Translations under genes and position numbers: made by a program
Part shown: positions 8,756-21,481 of the stretch, piece by piece
How the letters are laid out: each line of letters starts with the position of its first letter
Numbering within the stretch: the stretch's first letter is position 1
DNA from: Musa acuminata AAA Group
Lineage: Eukaryota; Streptophyta; Magnoliopsida; Zingiberales; Musaceae
Assembly: GCF_036884655.1 (NCBI RefSeq)
Contig: NC_088359.1
Coordinates: 15,047,501 to 15,111,500 of the forward strand
Direction: 5' to 3'
DNA: 64,000 bases
The notes under the pieces: generated by a model
What the model was told of the DNA's origin: nothing
Seen by the model: only the letters and a program-made list of their open reading frames with translations
Databases searched by the model: none

Positions 8756-11386
8756 CTACCATTCCATCTTAATATCCTCAAGGAAGTCGCTGGTCGGAAG
8801 TGAAACGGTCGAAACTTCAACTTGCTCGGGTAGCTGCGAAAGCGCATCTGCAAGAACATTCTCTTTCCCCTTTTTGTAAGTTATTTCAAAATCAAATCCA
8901 AGAAGTTTTGTTACCCATTTTTGCTGCTCGGGGGAAGATATCTTCTGCTCCAAGAGATATTTTAGGCTTTTATGGTCGGTCTTGATTTGAAAGTATCGCC
9001 TGATCAAGTACAATCTCCACCTTGTTGCTGCGCGCACAATGGCGAGCATCTCCTTATCATATGTTGACATATTTTGATCGGAGGGAGATAATGCCTTGCT
9101 AGTGTATGCGAGTGGTCGACCATCTTGCATGAGAATGGCTCCAATTCTGACTCCAGATGTGTCGGCCTCAATAATGAAGGGTCGGTTGAAATCTGGTAGT
9201 GTTAGCACCGGCGTCGTCGTCATGGCTGCCTTAAGTTTGTCGAAGGCAACGGAGGCTCTGTCCAACCATTGGAAGACATCTTTTTCTAGTAAGGAAGTAA
9301 GTGATGCACTGATCTTTCCATAGTTTTTCACGAACTTGCGGTAGTAGCCTGTTAAACCCAGAAAGCCATGTAGCAATTTTATGTTTCTCGAGGTCGGCCA
9401 GTTTTGCATTGCTCCAATTTTGAAGGGGTCCACTGCCACACCTTCCTCTGATATGATATGCCCAAGATATTCCACCTTTTGTTGAAGAAAGCAAAAATTC
9501 GTGGTTGTTGTGTGTTCAAAAGGTGGTTTTCCGTATGTCTTCTTCGCATGCTCGTATTTGATGATACCCGGATCAAAGGTCCAGCTTTGTAAAGATTTGT
9601 GCTCCCTTTCATCTAGCAATTCATCTACTATTGGAATAAAGTATTTATCCTTGATGATTATGCCATTGAGAGCTCGGTAATCAACACATATTCGCCTTGT
9701 TCCGTCCTTCTTGCGTACAAGTAGCACCGGCGAAGAGTAGAGGTTGCAACTTGGCCGAATAACTCCTGTTTCGAGTATCTCTTTTATAATCCTTTCTATT
9801 TCATCCTTCTGGAGATGTGGATACTGATATGGCTGAGCATTTGCTGAAGATTTGCCTGGAAGAATCATTATACAATGATCATGCCGACAGGTAAGAGGTA
9901 GGTTGCGCGGTTCGTCAAATATATTTGAAAATTCAGCAAGCAAAGGAAGTAGATTTGAATCTTCAAATTCTGTTGGCTCTCCCTTAGTTTGTTGCTCAAG
10001 TTGTACCAAAAAGCCGCTGCATGCTTTATGCAAAACATTCTCCATTTGTTGTGTGCAAATCGTTGTTATGTCGCCCCCACGTTTCCCGTGCAATGTCACC
10101 TGTTTCTCCTTACTGTAAAATTTCATAATTAGTTTCATAAAATTCCAAGAAATATCACCTAATGTCGTCAACCATTTAATTCTGAGCATGGCCTCATGAT
10201 TGTTAAGAGGGAGAAGGAAGAAATATGCAATTATCTCTTGGTCCTGCAGCAATAGTTTCTCCTGCAAGCGCCTATGATCACAATTCAAAATCCGTCCGTC
10301 GGTGACCTTAACATCAAACCTGCAGCGATTCTCGATATGTAATGATATCCGAACAGCAAGCTTACTATTTAGGAAGTTAGTAGTACTGCTCGTGTCGATG
10401 AGAACAGTGATTGGTTGTTGTTTGAGAAGGCCTCCAATTTTCATCGTTTGCGGGTTTGAGTAGCTAGCCAATGTATGTACCGTAACTTCGGTCGGTTGTG
10501 GCTCTTCTTCTGCATCTTCTTCTTCATGTTCAAGGCTCTCTTTTGGATGTTCAATGACCTCTTCTTCTATCGGTTCAATCATAAGAAGTCCCCCTTTACT
10601 ACAGCGATGCTCATGGCTCCACGGCTCGTCACAATGCCAATATAACCCCTTCGCATATCGCTCCCGAAGCTCTTCTCTTGTTAACCTCTTTAGTGTAGGG
10701 ACTTGGTCGACAGTAGGGGGGGCTAAGGGCTTCAATATTACTGGTTGAGGAGAGACCCTAGTCCTCCGAGCTTCATGGTTCAATTGCTCCTCTTGATGTC
10801 GTGCGAAAGAGATGGCTGCCATAAGCGTATACGGTTGTCGCGCTTTAACTTCTCCTCGGATCTCCGGCTTCAAGCCCTCAATGAAGGTCCACAATAGCTG
10901 TTTTTGAGACCAATCATGAGTTTGATTAGATAACCTTTCAAACCTGGTTTGGTACTCCTGAATGGTGGAGGTTTGTTGGATCTTTGCTAGTTGTTCGTCA
11001 ATATTCTCGTAATCGGTTGGTCTAAAGCGAATCAGCAGTCCTTCTTTGAATTGTCGCCATGAAAGGAATCCATAAGTATGTTCAAACCAGTCAAACCACT
11101 GTATAGCATCCCCTTCAAGATGTATAGCTGCAATTTTCACCATAGATACATCCGCGGTTTTGTGGTACCGAAAATATCGCTCCGCGCGCGAGATCCAACC
11201 AATCGGGTCTCCTTCTTCCCATCTAGGGAAGTCCACTCTCATGCATGGATAGTTGAGGTTGGTCATAGAGCTTCCCCTCTCTTGGAAGTCATATCTTTGG
11301 GGTTGGTGTGATTGGGCAAAGCTCTCTCCTTGATGTGATTTCTTCGGGCTTAGTGGTCGGCCCAATCTGAGTTCGGTAAAGAGCAT
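8756..11386 (-). CDS. gag-pol: gypsy B gag-protease-RT fragment-RNase H polyprotein
   Basis: The longest uninterrupted frame of the family at 876 codons. Approximate domains: gag domain 50-165; zinc knuckle region 248-262, whose first Cys is Tyr ([14 protein letters not shown]); acidic linker 270-300; protease at 327-340 with DTS instead of DTG; RT from about 535 with the same out-of-frame patch and core deletion as A; RNase H about 735-860. A nonsense codon just upstream (DKI-stop) cuts off the true gag start, which would be at the ATG at 11455. Catalytically dead for both protease and RT. Confidence 0.85.
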   Translation of the reverse strand: MLFTELRLGRPLSPKKSHQGESFAQSHQPQRYDFQERGSSMTNLNYPCMRVDFPRWEEGDPIGWISRAERYFRYHKTADVSMVKIAAIHLEGDAIQWFDWFEHTYGFLSWRQFKEGLLIRFRPTDYENIDEQLAKIQQTSTIQEYQTRFERLSNQTHDWSQKQLLWTFIEGLKPEIRGEVKARQPYTLMAAISFARHQEEQLNHEARRTRVSPQPVILKPLAPPTVDQVPTLKRLTREELRERYAKGLYWHCDEPWSHEHRCSKGGLLMIEPIEEEVIEHPKESLEHEEEDAEEEPQPTEVTVHTLASYSNPQTMKIGGLLKQQPITVLIDTSSTTNFLNSKLAVRISLHIENRCRFDVKVTDGRILNCDHRRLQEKLLLQDQEIIAYFFLLPLNNHEAMLRIKWLTTLGDISWNFMKLIMKFYSKEKQVTLHGKRGGDITTICTQQMENVLHKACSGFLVQLEQQTKGEPTEFEDSNLLPLLAEFSNIFDEPRNLPLTCRHDHCIMILPGKSSANAQPYQYPHLQKDEIERIIKEILETGVIRPSCNLYSSPVLLVRKKDGTRRICVDYRALNGIIIKDKYFIPIVDELLDEREHKSLQSWTFDPGIIKYEHAKKTYGKPPFEHTTTTNFCFLQQKVEYLGHIISEEGVAVDPFKIGAMQNWPTSRNIKLLHGFLGLTGYYRKFVKNYGKISASLTSLLEKDVFQWLDRASVAFDKLKAAMTTTPVLTLPDFNRPFIIEADTSGVRIGAILMQDGRPLAYTSKALSPSDQNMSTYDKEMLAIVRAATRWRLYLIRRYFQIKTDHKSLKYLLEQKISSPEQQKWVTKLLGFDFEITYKKGKENVLADALSQLPEQVEVSTVSLPTSDFLEDIKMEW

Positions 11387-11455
11387 CTAAATCTTATCCT
11401 CCATTCGCGCCTCCAAGGCTTCGAATTTAGCATTGATTACCTCCTTAGATGCCAT

Positions 11456-12760
11456 AATATATGCCTCCAAATCTATGATGTTAAGATCTCTCTTTTGTTG
11501 TTAGGTTAAAGGCATGTATAGGTTGAGAGAAGTGATGTCAAAAGGGTTGGCGGATTGGTGGATGTAGGCTTGTTTTGTGGCAGTTTTGGGTGCAGTTTGA
11601 GGGTGTCGTTTTGTAGAGTTTTAGGGCTGTGGTTGAAAGTTTTGGATCTGTGGTAGATGGTAGCAAAGGTTTGACAGAAATCCGTGGAAGTTGCAGCACG
11701 TATGTGCTGTCTTGTAAGAGTAGAATTGTCGTCGAAGAAACAACGGTTTCTCGACGTAATTTTCACCAAAAACTTAAGATAATTGAGGAGGGAATTGATA
11801 GCAAAATCACAGTTTATATGACAGCAAGGATATCTAATTTAATCAAGAAAATTTCGGCAGTATAACAGCAAGGAAATTGGTGCAAGTTGCAATTGCAGAA
11901 TTATCGTCGAAAAATTTCAGCGGGCTACGATGAAAATTTGCAGCAACATAAAATCGTTTTTAGAGATGAATTTCTTAATAGATCAATCTTAGATGGAAGC
12001 CAAGATGATCTATGAAGTGTATAAGAAATTTCAATCAAAAAATATTGCAAATAGATGGATTAAGGCAATGATATGCAGCTGAAATTTTCTGCAGCATAGA
12101 TTTTCAAGTGCAGCAGATTAGACATAAAAGATCAGTAGTTTATATTGAGAATTTTTCGATGAAACTAAAGGGAAATCTACTGTTAGGAAGTGTCAAAGAT
12201 GTCATAAAAATTTCGTAGAAATTTGGATAGAAAAAGCACAGTAGCAAGATCAAACAGATGGTGCTATGCGGCTTGAATTCTGCAATTCAAGTGCAGCAGA
12301 TTGGACATAAAAGATCAGTAGTTTATATTGAGAATTTTTTGATGAAACCAAAGGGAAATCCACTGTTAAGAAGTGTCAAAGATGTCATAAAAATTTCATA
12401 GAAATTTGGATAGAAAAAGCACAGTAGCAAGATCAAACAGATGGTGCTATGCGGTTGGAATTCTGCAATGTATCTTTCGTCGTAGAGATGAAAACTTTGT
12501 GACGAAAAGTTTATGCAGCAATATAGGAACGATTTTTTTTTTTTTTTGGATTTTCGAATAAGGATAACTAAATTGCAGCAGCAGTAAGGTAGGAAACCAG
12601 AACCTGTTGCAATTCACAGGGAGATCAAAGGATGATCCGTGGTGGTGGAGATGATGGCGGAATTCGGCGACGATCTTTTAAGCAATTGTGGGAATTGCTT
12701 TGGGTGGTTGTGGAGGGTTGATGGATGGCTGTGGAAGGGCAGCGAGACGCCAAGAACGCT
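11456..12760 (-). other. Long leader of gypsy B
   Basis: About 1.3 kb of AT-rich non-coding leader between PBS and gag, homologous to the leader of A. It has the ~190-bp repeat units and a T-run at about 12533 that corresponds to the A-run in A. An upstream MPLT start near 11515 is followed by a stop at codon 5. Confidence 0.65.
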
Positions 12761-12772
12761 GCTCTGATACCA
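12761..12772 (-). other. PBS of gypsy B
   Basis: The complement of TGGTATCAGAGC, two bases from the inner end of the 5' LTR. Initiator tRNA-Met type. Confidence 0.85.
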
Positions 12773-12774
12773 GG

Positions 12775-13212
12775 TGTTAGAACCCTTGCAGATTCTAAAC
12801 TTGGGGTTGATCTCTTTAGGGGATCGGCCTCCTTGGAACTCTATAGGGGTTCCTCCCTCCAAGTTGCTGCTCAAAGGCTGCATAAAAGATTCATCTATTA
12901 CTTATGAAAAGAGAAGGAATACATGGCTATTTATAGGGCTTCTAAACCCTAACTCCTAATAGGACTCCTACTTAAGACTCTTACTTCTAACCAACTCCTA
13001 ATAGGACTCCTACTCAAGACTCCTATTCCCTTACAACTCCTAATTCTTCTCTAAGAAAAAACCTCCTACATGAATGCCCCTCACAATTAGGACTCTCCTA
13101 GCTAGAGTCCTAACAGAATGTCCCTCTCAATTAGGACTCTCCTAGCTAGAGTCCTAACATTTTTACATGAATGTCCCTCTCAATTAGGACTCTCCAAGCT
13201 AGAGTCCTAACA
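12775..13212 (-). repeat. 5' LTR of gypsy B
   Basis: 438 bp, nearly identical to 7829-8266 (one visible difference in the attcatctatt(g/a)ctt stretch). The TSD CTGCC follows. Confidence 0.9.
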
Positions 13213-13217
13213 CTGCC

Positions 13218-14513
13218 CTTCCATTGCCATCCATCAGCCCTCCACAACCTCCTAAAGTAATTCTCACAATTGCTTAAAAGATCGTCGCCGAATTCCGCCA
13301 TCATCTCCACCACCGTAGATCATCCTTTGATCTCGCCGTGAATTGCAACAGGTTCTGGTTTCCTACCTTACTGCTGCTGCAATTTAGTTATCCTTATTCG
13401 AAAATCCAAAAAAAAACTGTTCCTATATTGCTGCATAAACCTTTCGTCACAAAGTTTTCATCTCTACGACGAAAGATACATTGCAGAATTCCAGCCGCAT
13501 AGCACCATCTGTTTGATCTTGCTATTGTGCTTTTTCTATCCAAATTTCTATGAAATTTTTATGACATCTTTGACACTTCCTAACAGCAGATTTCCCTTTG
13601 GTTTTTTCAAAAAATTCTCAATATAAACCATTGATCTTTTACGTCTAATCTGCTATACTTGAAAATCTGCATTGTAAAATTTCAGCCGCATAGCACTGTT
13701 TTTTGATCTTGATACTATATTGTTTCTATCCAAATCTCTACAAAATTTTTATGATAGCTTTGACACTTCCTAATAGTGGATTTCCCTTTGGTTTCATCAA
13801 AAAATTATCAATATAAACCACTGATCTTTTATGTCCAATATGCTATACTTAAAAATCTGTTCTGCAGAAAATTTCAGCGGCATATTATTGCCTTAACCCA
13901 TCTATTTGCAATCTTTTTTGAATGAATTTTCTTATACACTTCATAGATCATCTTGGCTTCCATTTAAGATTGATATATTAAGGAATTCATCTCTAAAAAT
14001 AATTTTGTATTGCTGCAAATTTTCATCATAACCCGCTGAAATTTTTCGACGACAATTCTGCTATCGCAACTTGCACCAATTTTCTTGCTGTCATACTGCT
14101 AAAATTTTCTTAATTAAATTAGACATCCTTGCTGTCATATAATCTGTGATTTTTCTATCAATTCCCTCCTCAATTCTCTTAAGTTTTTGGTAGAAATTAC
14201 ATCGAGAAACCATTGTTTCTTTGACGACAATTCTACTCTTACAAGACAGCACATACTTGCTGCAACTTCCATTGATTTTTATCAAACCATTGCTGCCATC
14301 TACCACAGATCCAAAACATTCATCCACAGCCCTAAAACTCTACCAAACCACACCCTCAAATTTCACCCAAAACTACCACAAAACAAGCCTAAATCGTAGC
14401 CTACATCCACCGATCCACCAACCCTTTCGACCATCACTTCTCTCAACCTATACATGCCTTTAACCTAACAACAAAAGAGAGATCTTAACATCATAGATTT
14501 GGAGGCATATACT
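13218..14513 (+). other. Leader of gypsy C
   Basis: The continuation of the C leader after B. It is homologous to 2755-4044 of A and includes the ~190-bp repeat blocks. No coding potential beyond the blocked MPLT start. Confidence 0.65.
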
Positions 14514-14848
14514 ATGGTATCTAAGGAGGTAATCAATGCTAAATTCGAAGACTTGGAGGCGCGAATGGAGGATAAGATTCGGACGCTCTTTACTGAACTC
14601 AGATTGGGCCGACCACTAAGCCCGAAGAAATCATATCAAGGAGAGAGCTTTGCCCAATCACACCAAGCCCAAAGATATGACTTCCAAGAGAGGGGAAGCT
14701 CTATGACCAACCCCAACTATCCATGCATGAGAGTGGATTCCCTAGATGGGAAGAAGGAGACCCAATTGGTTGGATCTCGCGCGCGGAGCGATATTTTCGG
14801 TACCATAAAATCGCGGATGCATCTATGGTGAAAATTGCAGCTATATAT
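14514..14848 (+). pseudogene. gag: gypsy C gag N-terminal part, interrupted by D
   Basis: ATG at 14514. The gag N-terminus matches A and B, but a 1-nt deletion in the RVDFPRWEE motif (around 14735) shifts frame. The sequence breaks at 14848 in the [10 protein letters not shown] motif, where D is inserted, and resumes at 25861. Confidence 0.8.
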
Positions 14849-15344
14849 TGTTAGAACCCTTGCAGATTCTAAACTTGGGATTGATCTCTTTAGGGGATCG
14901 GCCACCTTGGAACTCTATAGGGGTTCCTCCCTCCAAGTTGCTGCTCAAAGGCTGCAGAAAAGATTCATCTATTGCTTGTGAAAAGAGAAGGAATACATGG
15001 CTATTTATAGGGCTTCTAAACCCTAACTCCTAATAGGACTCCTACTTAAGACTCTTACTTCTAACCAACTCCTAATATGACTCATACTCAAGACTCCTAT
15101 TCCCTTACAACTCCTAATTCATCTCTAAAAACCTCCTAACAGAATGTCTCTCTCAATTAGGACTCTCCTAGTTAGAGTCCTAACAGAGTGTCCCTCTCAA
15201 TACCTCCTAACCGAATGTCTCTCTCAATTAGGACTCTCCTAGTTAGAGTCCTAACAGAGTGTCCCTCTCAATTAGGACTCTCCTAGCTAGAGTCCTAACA
15301 GAATGTCCCTCTCAATTAGGACTCTCATAGCTAGAGTCCTAACA
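14849..15344 (-). repeat. 3' LTR of gypsy D
   Basis: 496 bp, TGTTAGAACCC...AGTCCTAACA. It has four rather than three copies of the ttaggactct hairpin unit in U3, plus an extra acctcctaac block. Confidence 0.9.
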
Positions 15345-15373
15345 GACCCGCCCTCTTCAAATCAGCCTTGTCC

Positions 15374-17152
15374 TCAAGGCTGAGATTCCATGAACTCAGG
15401 GAACCGGGTCTTCAGCTCCTCATATGGTTCCCATGTGGCGTCTTCAAGTGGTAGATTATTCCAGTGCACTAGTACTTCAGTAGAGGGATGTCGGCGACGC
15501 ATCACGATCCTACGATTGAGGATGGCCTGTGGTTGGGCTTGAATAACTCCATCCTCAGTTGTGTTGGGCAGTTGGATCTGGGGTGACTCGTGTTCTCCCA
15601 ACTTGGGCTTTAGGCATGATACGTGGAAGACAGGGTGAATTTTGGCATCCTCAGGTAATTTAAGTCTGTATGCCACGGCTCCAACACGCTTTGTGATCTG
15701 ATAGGGCCCATAAAAATGTGGGGATAGCTTCATGGAAGCTCGAGTGTTGATAGAGAGTTGCTTGTATGGTTGTAGGCGAAGATAAACCCAATCTCCTACT
15801 GAAAATTCTCTTTCACTTCGTCGTGTGTCGGCTTGCTGCTTCATTCTGGCTTGAGCGGTAGAGAGATTATCTTTTAACAATTGTAAGAGTTTATCCCTAT
15901 CAATCAATTCTTGGTCAACCTGATCTACCTTGGCCGAGCCAATTACATACTTTGGAATCACAGGTGCTGGTCGACCATACAATGCTTCATAAGGGGCACA
16001 TTTTGTAGATGAATGATATGTAGTATTATACCACCATTCGGCCCAGGGAAGCCATTTCGCCCACTCTTTTGGTCGGTCGCTAGCGAAACACCGGAGGTAC
16101 GTCTCTAAGCACCTATTTACCACCTCTATTTGGCCGTCAGTTTGTGGTTGATATGCTGTGCTCATCTTGAGTTTGGTGCCTTGTAACTGAAATAACTCGG
16201 TCCAAAATTTACTAGTGAAGATCCTGTCACGATCACTTACGATGGACCTTGGCATCCCATGTAGTTTAACAATATTTTCTATGAAAATCTGGGCAATACT
16301 AGCAGCAGTGTAGGGATTTCTCATAGCATAAAAATGAGCATATTTCGTAAGTCGATCAACCACCACGAGAATCGTGCTTTTACCTTTGGAAGATGGTAGC
16401 CCTTCAATGAAGTCCATGGAGATGTCAGTCCACACTGAGTCTGGTATGGGTAGTGGTTGTAGCTTCCCTGGATTTGCCATAGTTTCACCCTTGTTCTGTT
16501 GACATATATCACATTGTGCCACATATTCAGCAATAATTTTTTTCATCCCTCTCCAATAAAAATTTTGCTTCACTCTTTTGTAGGTTCTTAGGAATCCAAA
16601 GTGCCCTGCTGAAGGTATAGAGTACATTTCATGCAAGATGATTGCGATGCAAGGCGAGTCAGGTATAAGCACAATGCGACCTTTGTAGTGTAAATCTCTC
16701 GAATCCCAAGTGTAGTGGGCTATTGCACTTGGATCCTCCTCCAATTTTTTTATGATCTTGTTGATCTCTGGATCCTTTTTCCATTCTTCCTTAATGTCCT
16801 CGAGGAGACTGGTGGTAGGAAGGGAGATGGCTGAAACCTTAGCTTGTTCAAGTAGCCGTGAGAGTGCATCTGCAACAACGTTTTCTTTCCCCTTTTTGTA
16901 AATAATTTCATAATCAAATCCAAGAAGTTTGGTTACCCATTTTTGCTGCTCAGGGGATGATATCTTTTGCTCCAAAAAGTACTTGAGGCTTTTATGGTCA
17001 GTTTTAATTTGAAATCGCCGGCCGATCAGGTAGGGTCTCCACCTCGTTACTGCATGTACAATGGCAAGCATCTCCTTATCATATACTAATATGTTTTGAT
17101 GGGAGGGAGATAATGCCTTGCTAGTGTATGCAAGTGGTCGACCATTTTGCAT
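15374..17152 (-). CDS. pol: gypsy D RNase H, integrase and chromodomain
   Basis: 592 codons. Residues about 1-110 are RNase H ([32 protein letters not shown]). Residues about 170-225 are the integrase HHCC zinc finger (HEMYS..GHFG ... CDICQQ). The DDE core at about 240-400 shows [18 protein letters not shown] and [10 protein letters not shown]. The GPY/F module follows at about 480-525 ([18 protein letters not shown]). The C-terminal chromodomain at about 545-590 reads [29 protein letters not shown]. All three catalytic acidic residues are present. This frame lies downstream of a 1-nt deletion near 17217 that disconnects it from RT. Confidence 0.9.
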   Translation of the reverse strand: MQNGRPLAYTSKALSPSHQNILVYDKEMLAIVHAVTRWRPYLIGRRFQIKTDHKSLKYFLEQKISSPEQQKWVTKLLGFDYEIIYKKGKENVVADALSRLLEQAKVSAISLPTTSLLEDIKEEWKKDPEINKIIKKLEEDPSAIAHYTWDSRDLHYKGRIVLIPDSPCIAIILHEMYSIPSAGHFGFLRTYKRVKQNFYWRGMKKIIAEYVAQCDICQQNKGETMANPGKLQPLPIPDSVWTDISMDFIEGLPSSKGKSTILVVVDRLTKYAHFYAMRNPYTAASIAQIFIENIVKLHGMPRSIVSDRDRIFTSKFWTELFQLQGTKLKMSTAYQPQTDGQIEVVNRCLETYLRCFASDRPKEWAKWLPWAEWWYNTTYHSSTKCAPYEALYGRPAPVIPKYVIGSAKVDQVDQELIDRDKLLQLLKDNLSTAQARMKQQADTRRSEREFSVGDWVYLRLQPYKQLSINTRASMKLSPHFYGPYQITKRVGAVAYRLKLPEDAKIHPVFHVSCLKPKLGEHESPQIQLPNTTEDGVIQAQPQAILNRRIVMRRRHPSTEVLVHWNNLPLEDATWEPYEELKTRFPEFMESQP

Positions 17153-18015
17153 GAGAACGGCTCCAATTCCGACTCCAGATGCGTCGGCCTCAATGATGAA
17201 GGGTCTATTGAAATCTGTAGCGCAAGCACCGGCGTCGTTGTCATGGCTGCTTTAAGTTTGTCGAAGGCAACAGAGGCTTTGTCCGACCATTGGAAAACAT
17301 CTTTTTTCAGTAAAGAAGTGAGTGGTGCACTGATCTTCCCATAGTCCTTAACAAATTTTCGGTAGTAGCCCGTTAGTCCAAGGAACCCCCGTAGTAATTT
17401 CACGTTTGTAGGTTTCGGCCAGCCTTGCATTGCCTCAATTTTTGTTGGGTCTACCGCCACTCCTTCTTCTGATATTATATGCCCAAGGTACTCTACTTTT
17501 TGCTGGAGAAAGCTGCACTTTGGTTGCTTAACAAAAAGAGTATTCTCCCGAAGGATCGTCAAAACAATCCGTAAATGCTGAAAGTGAGTCTCAAGAGAAG
17601 GGTTGTAAACGAGAATATCATCGAAAAATACCAGCACAAATTTACGAAGAAAGCTCCGAAATATATCATTCATAAGACTTTGAAAGGTTGAAAGAGCATT
17701 AGTGAGTCCAAAAGGCATTACCAAGAATTCATAATGGCCATCATGTGTGCAAAATGCAGTTTTTGGAATGTCATCGTCACATACCCGAATTTGGTGGTAA
17801 CTGGATCGGAGGTCCAACTTCGTGAAGACTCGAGCTCCTTTCAATTCATCAAGAAGTTCATCCACCACTGGTATTGGGTATTTGTCCTTGACGGTGATGC
17901 CATTTAAAGCTCGGTAGTCGATGCACATTCGCCAAGTTCCGTCCTTCTTGCGTACAAGTAGCACCGGTGAGGAATAGGGGTTGCAACTTGGTTGAATCAC
18001 CCCTGTTTCAAGCAT
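17086..18015 (-). pseudogene. pol: gypsy D reverse transcriptase
   Basis: 309 codons of RT. Motifs in order: [25 protein letters not shown] [28 protein letters not shown] (motif A Asp), [11 protein letters not shown], and [11 protein letters not shown] (catalytic DD). These are followed by the connection to RNase H. The frame goes wrong near 17217 ([10 protein letters not shown] instead of the expected LPDFNRPF), and upstream a TAG at 18046 separates it from protease. Apart from these lesions the active site is intact. Confidence 0.88.
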
Positions 18016-18045
18016 CTCCTTTACGATCTTTTCAATTTCATCTTT

Positions 18046-18819
18046 CTAGAGGTAAGGATATCGGTATGGTCGAGTGTTCGCTGGTGGCTTGCCCGGAAGG
18101 ATTGGAATTCGATGGTCATGTTGCCGAGAAGGAGGAAGACCGCGCGGTTCAGCAAATATGTCGACAAATTCAGTAAGCAATTGGGCAAGATTTTGATCTT
18201 CAAATTCTATTTTCTTCCCCTCTGGTTGCTGCTGGAGGTGTATCAAAAAAGCACCATTTACCTTGTGTAAAACTTTCTCCATTCGTTGGGTCGAAACAAT
18301 GGTAACGTTGCTTCCGCGCTTCCCGCGTAGAATGATCTGTTTGCCCTTACAGTAGAATTTCATAATTAATTTAGAAAAGTTCCAAGAGACATCACCTAGT
18401 GTAGTCAGCCATTCGATACCAAGCACTGCCTCATAGTCATCGATTGGTAGGAGGAAGAAATCGGTGATAATTTCTTGGTCTTGCAGTAATAGTTTCACCT
18501 GCGGGCATCTTTGGTCGCACTTTAGGATTCTGCCGTTGGTAACCTTTACATCGAACTTGCTGCAACCTTCAATATGTAGTGCCATCCGAGCAGCAACCTT
18601 ACTATTCAGGAAGTTATTAGTGCTACCCGTGTCGATGAGAACAGTGATCGGCTGTTGTTTGAGAAGGCCTCCAACTTTCATCGTTTGCGGATTTGAGTAG
18701 CCGGCTAGTGCGTGTACCGTAATGTCGGTCGGCTGTGGCTCTTCTTCCATATCTTCTTCTTCATGTTCAAGGCTCTCTTCTAGATGTTCAATGACCTCTT
18801 CTTCTACTGGTTCAATCAT
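18046..18819 (-). pseudogene. pol: gypsy D aspartic protease and linker
   Basis: 257 codons beginning at the acidic linker ([18 protein letters not shown]). The protease active site is VLIDTGSTNNFLNSK at about residues 64-78. It ends with the pre-RT stretch PYRYPYL and then TAG. Further upstream (18820-19076) the gag knuckle [14 protein letters not shown] is complete, with a TGA in the proline-rich linker at about 18981. Confidence 0.85.
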
Positions 18820-19076
18820 AAGAAGTCTACCTTTTTTACAGCGATGCTCGCGGCTCCACGGCTCGTCGCAATGCCAACATAACCCCTTTGCAGATCGCTC
18901 CCGAAGTTCTTCTCTTGTTAACCTTTTCAGTGCAGGGACTCGGTTGATAGTAGGGGGGGCTGAGGGCTTTAGTATTGTAGGTCAGGGAGTGATCCTTGTC
19001 CTCCGGGCTTCATGGTTAAATCGCTCCTCTTGAAGTCGTGCGAAAGAGATGGATGCCATAAGCGTGTATGGTTGTC
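18820..19076 (-). pseudogene. gag: gypsy D gag C-terminal part, interrupted by E
   Basis: The plant-type zinc knuckle [14 protein letters not shown] with all Cys and His present, followed by KKGRLL. A TGA occurs in the linker ITP-stop-PTILKP. The sequence breaks at 19076 in the KARQPYTLM region and resumes at 24481 on the far side of E, sharing TSD TTGTC. Confidence 0.8.
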
Positions 19077-19514
19077 TGTTAGGACTCTAGCTTGGAGAGT
19101 CCTAATTGAGAGGGACATTCATGTAAAACTGTTAGGACTCTAGCTAGGAGAGTCCTAATTGAGAGGGACATTCTGTTAGGACTCTAGTTAGGAGAGTCCT
19201 AATTGAGAGGGGCATTCATGTAGGAGGTTTTTTCTTAGAGAAGAATTAGGAGTTGTAAGGGAATAGGAGTCTTGAGTAGGAGTCCTATTTGGAGTTGGTT
19301 AGAAATAAGAGTCTTAAGTAGGAGTCCTATTAGGAGTTAGGGTTTAGAAGCCCTATAAATAGTCACGTATTCCTTCTCTTTTCTTAAGCAATAGATGAAT
19401 CTTTTTTGCAGCCTTTGAGCAGCAACTTGGATGGAGGAACCCCTATAGAGTTCCAAGGAGGCCGAACCCCTAAAGAGATCAACCCCAAGTTTAGAATCTG
19501 TAAGGGTTCTAACA
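19077..19514 (+). repeat. 5' LTR of gypsy E
   Basis: 438 bp, TGTTAGGACTC...GGTTCTAACA, with three U3 hairpins and TATA at about 19355. The PBS TGGTATCAGAGC follows at 19517-19528. Confidence 0.9.
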
Positions 19515-19528
19515 CCTGGTATCAGAGC

Positions 19529-20848
19529 AGCGTTCTTGGCATCTCGCTGCACTTCCACTGCCATCCATCAACCCTCCACAACCGTCCAAAGCAATTCCCA
19601 CAATTGCTTAAAAGATCATCGCCGAATTCCGCCATCATCACCACCACCGCGGATCATCCTTTGATCTCCCTGTGAATTACAACAGGTTCTGGTTTCCTAC
19701 CTTACTGCTGCTGCAATTTAGTTATCCTTATTCGAAAATCCAAAAAAAAAAACTGTTCCTATATTGCTGCATAAACCTTTCGTCACAAAGTTTTCATCTC
19801 TACGACGAAAGATACATTACAGAATTCCAGTCGCATAGTACCATCTTTTTGATCTTGCTACTATGCTTTTTCTATCCAAATTTCTATGAAATTTTCATAA
19901 CATCTTTGACACTTCCTAACAGCAGATTTCCCTTTGGTTTTTTCAAAAAATTCTTAATATAAACTATTGATCTTTTACGTCAAATCTGCTATACTTGAAA
20001 ATCTGCACTGTAAAATTTCAGCCGCATAGCACTGTTTGTTTGTTCTTGATACTATATTGTTTCTATCCAAATCTATACGAAATTTTTATGATAGCTTTGA
20101 CACTTCCTAACAGTGGATTTCCCATTGGTTTCATCAAAAAATTCTCAATATAAACCACTGATCTTTTACGTCCAATCTGCTATACCTAAAAATCTGTGCT
20201 ACAGAAAATTTCAGTCGCATATTGTTGCCTTAACCCATCTATTTGCAATCTTTTTGAATGAAATTTCTTATACAATTTATAGATCATCTTGGCTTCCATC
20301 TAAGATTAATATATTAAGAAATTCATCCCTAAAAATAATTTTATGTTGCTGCAAATTTTCATCGTAACCCGTTGAAATTTTTCGATGAGAATTCTGCAAT
20401 CGCAACTTGCACCAATTTTCTTGCTGTTATACTGCCGAAATTTTCTTGATTAAATTAGATATCCTTACTATCATATAAACTGTGATTTTGCTATCAATTC
20501 CCTCCGCAATTCTCTTAAGTTTTTGATAGAAATTACATCGAGAAACCATTGTTTCTTCGACGACAATTCTACTCTTACAAGACAGCACATACTTGCTGTA
20601 ACTTCCACTGATTTGTATCAAACCTTTGCTGCCATCTACCACAGATCCAAAACATTCATCCATAGCCCTAAAACTCCACTAAACCACACCCTCAAACTGC
20701 ACCCAAAACAGCCACAAAATAAGCCTAAATCGTAGCCTACATCTATCGATCCACCAATCCTTTCGACCATCACTTCTCTCAACTATACATGCCTTTAACC
20801 TGACAACAAAAGAGAGATCTTAACATCATAGATTTGGAGGCATATACT
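19529..20848 (+). other. Leader of gypsy E
   Basis: About 1.3 kb of non-coding leader, homologous to that of A, with the ~190-bp repeats (anchors near 19830, 20020 and 20213). The upstream MPLT start near 20790 is followed by TGA at codon 5. Confidence 0.65.
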
Positions 20849-21480
20849 ATGGCATCTAAGGAGGCAATCAATGCTAAATTCGAAGCCTTGGAGGCATGAA
20901 TGGAGGATAAGATTCGGATGCTCTTTACCGAACTCAGATTGGGCCGACTACTAAGCCCGAAAAAATCATATCACGGAGAGAGCTTTGTCCAATCGCACTA
21001 GGCTCGAAGAGATGAGTTCCAAGGGAGGGGAGGCTCCATGACTGAACCCAACTATCCATACATGAGAGTGGACTTCCCTAGATGGGAAGAAGGAGACCCG
21101 ATTGGTTGGATCTCGCGCGTGGAGCGATATTTTCAGTACCACAAAACCGCGGATGCATCTATGGTGAAAATTGCAACTATACATCTTGAAGGGGATGCTA
21201 TACAGTGGTTTGACTAGTTTGAACATACTTATGGAGTCCTTTCATGACAACAATTCAAAGAAGGACTGCTGATCCGCTTTAGACCAACCGATTACGAGAA
21301 TATTGATGGACAACTAGCAAAGATCCGACAAACTTCCACCATTCAGGAGTACCAAACCAGGTTTGAAAGGTTATCTAATCAAACTCATGATTGGTCTCAA
21401 AAACAGCTATTGAGGACCTTCATTGAGGGCTTGAAGCCGGAGATCCGAGGAGAAGTTAAAGCATGACAACCGTATACGCT
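20849..21480 (+). pseudogene. gag: gypsy E gag N-terminal and central part
   Basis: ATG at 20849. Gag homologous to A and B but interrupted by several nonsense codons: TGA soon after the start (ALEA-stop), TAG in the QSH-stop-AR motif, TAG at FD-stop-FEHTYG (shared with A), and TGA in the VKA-stop-QPYTL motif near 21466. Confidence 0.75.
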
Positions 21481-21481
21481 G

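Larger units (their letters stand above)
7829..13212 (-). mobile_element. Gypsy element B, non-autonomous, complete, TSD CTGCC
   Basis: A complete 5384-bp element with 438-bp LTRs at 7829-8266 and 12775-13212. The LTRs differ at only about one base, so the insertion is recent. The 5-bp TSD CTGCC is perfect. It is inserted into the leader of element C just downstream of the C PBS. The internal region has a long leader, gag-protease-RT fragment-RNase H as one long frame, then the integrase remnant and chromodomain in another. Confidence 0.95.
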
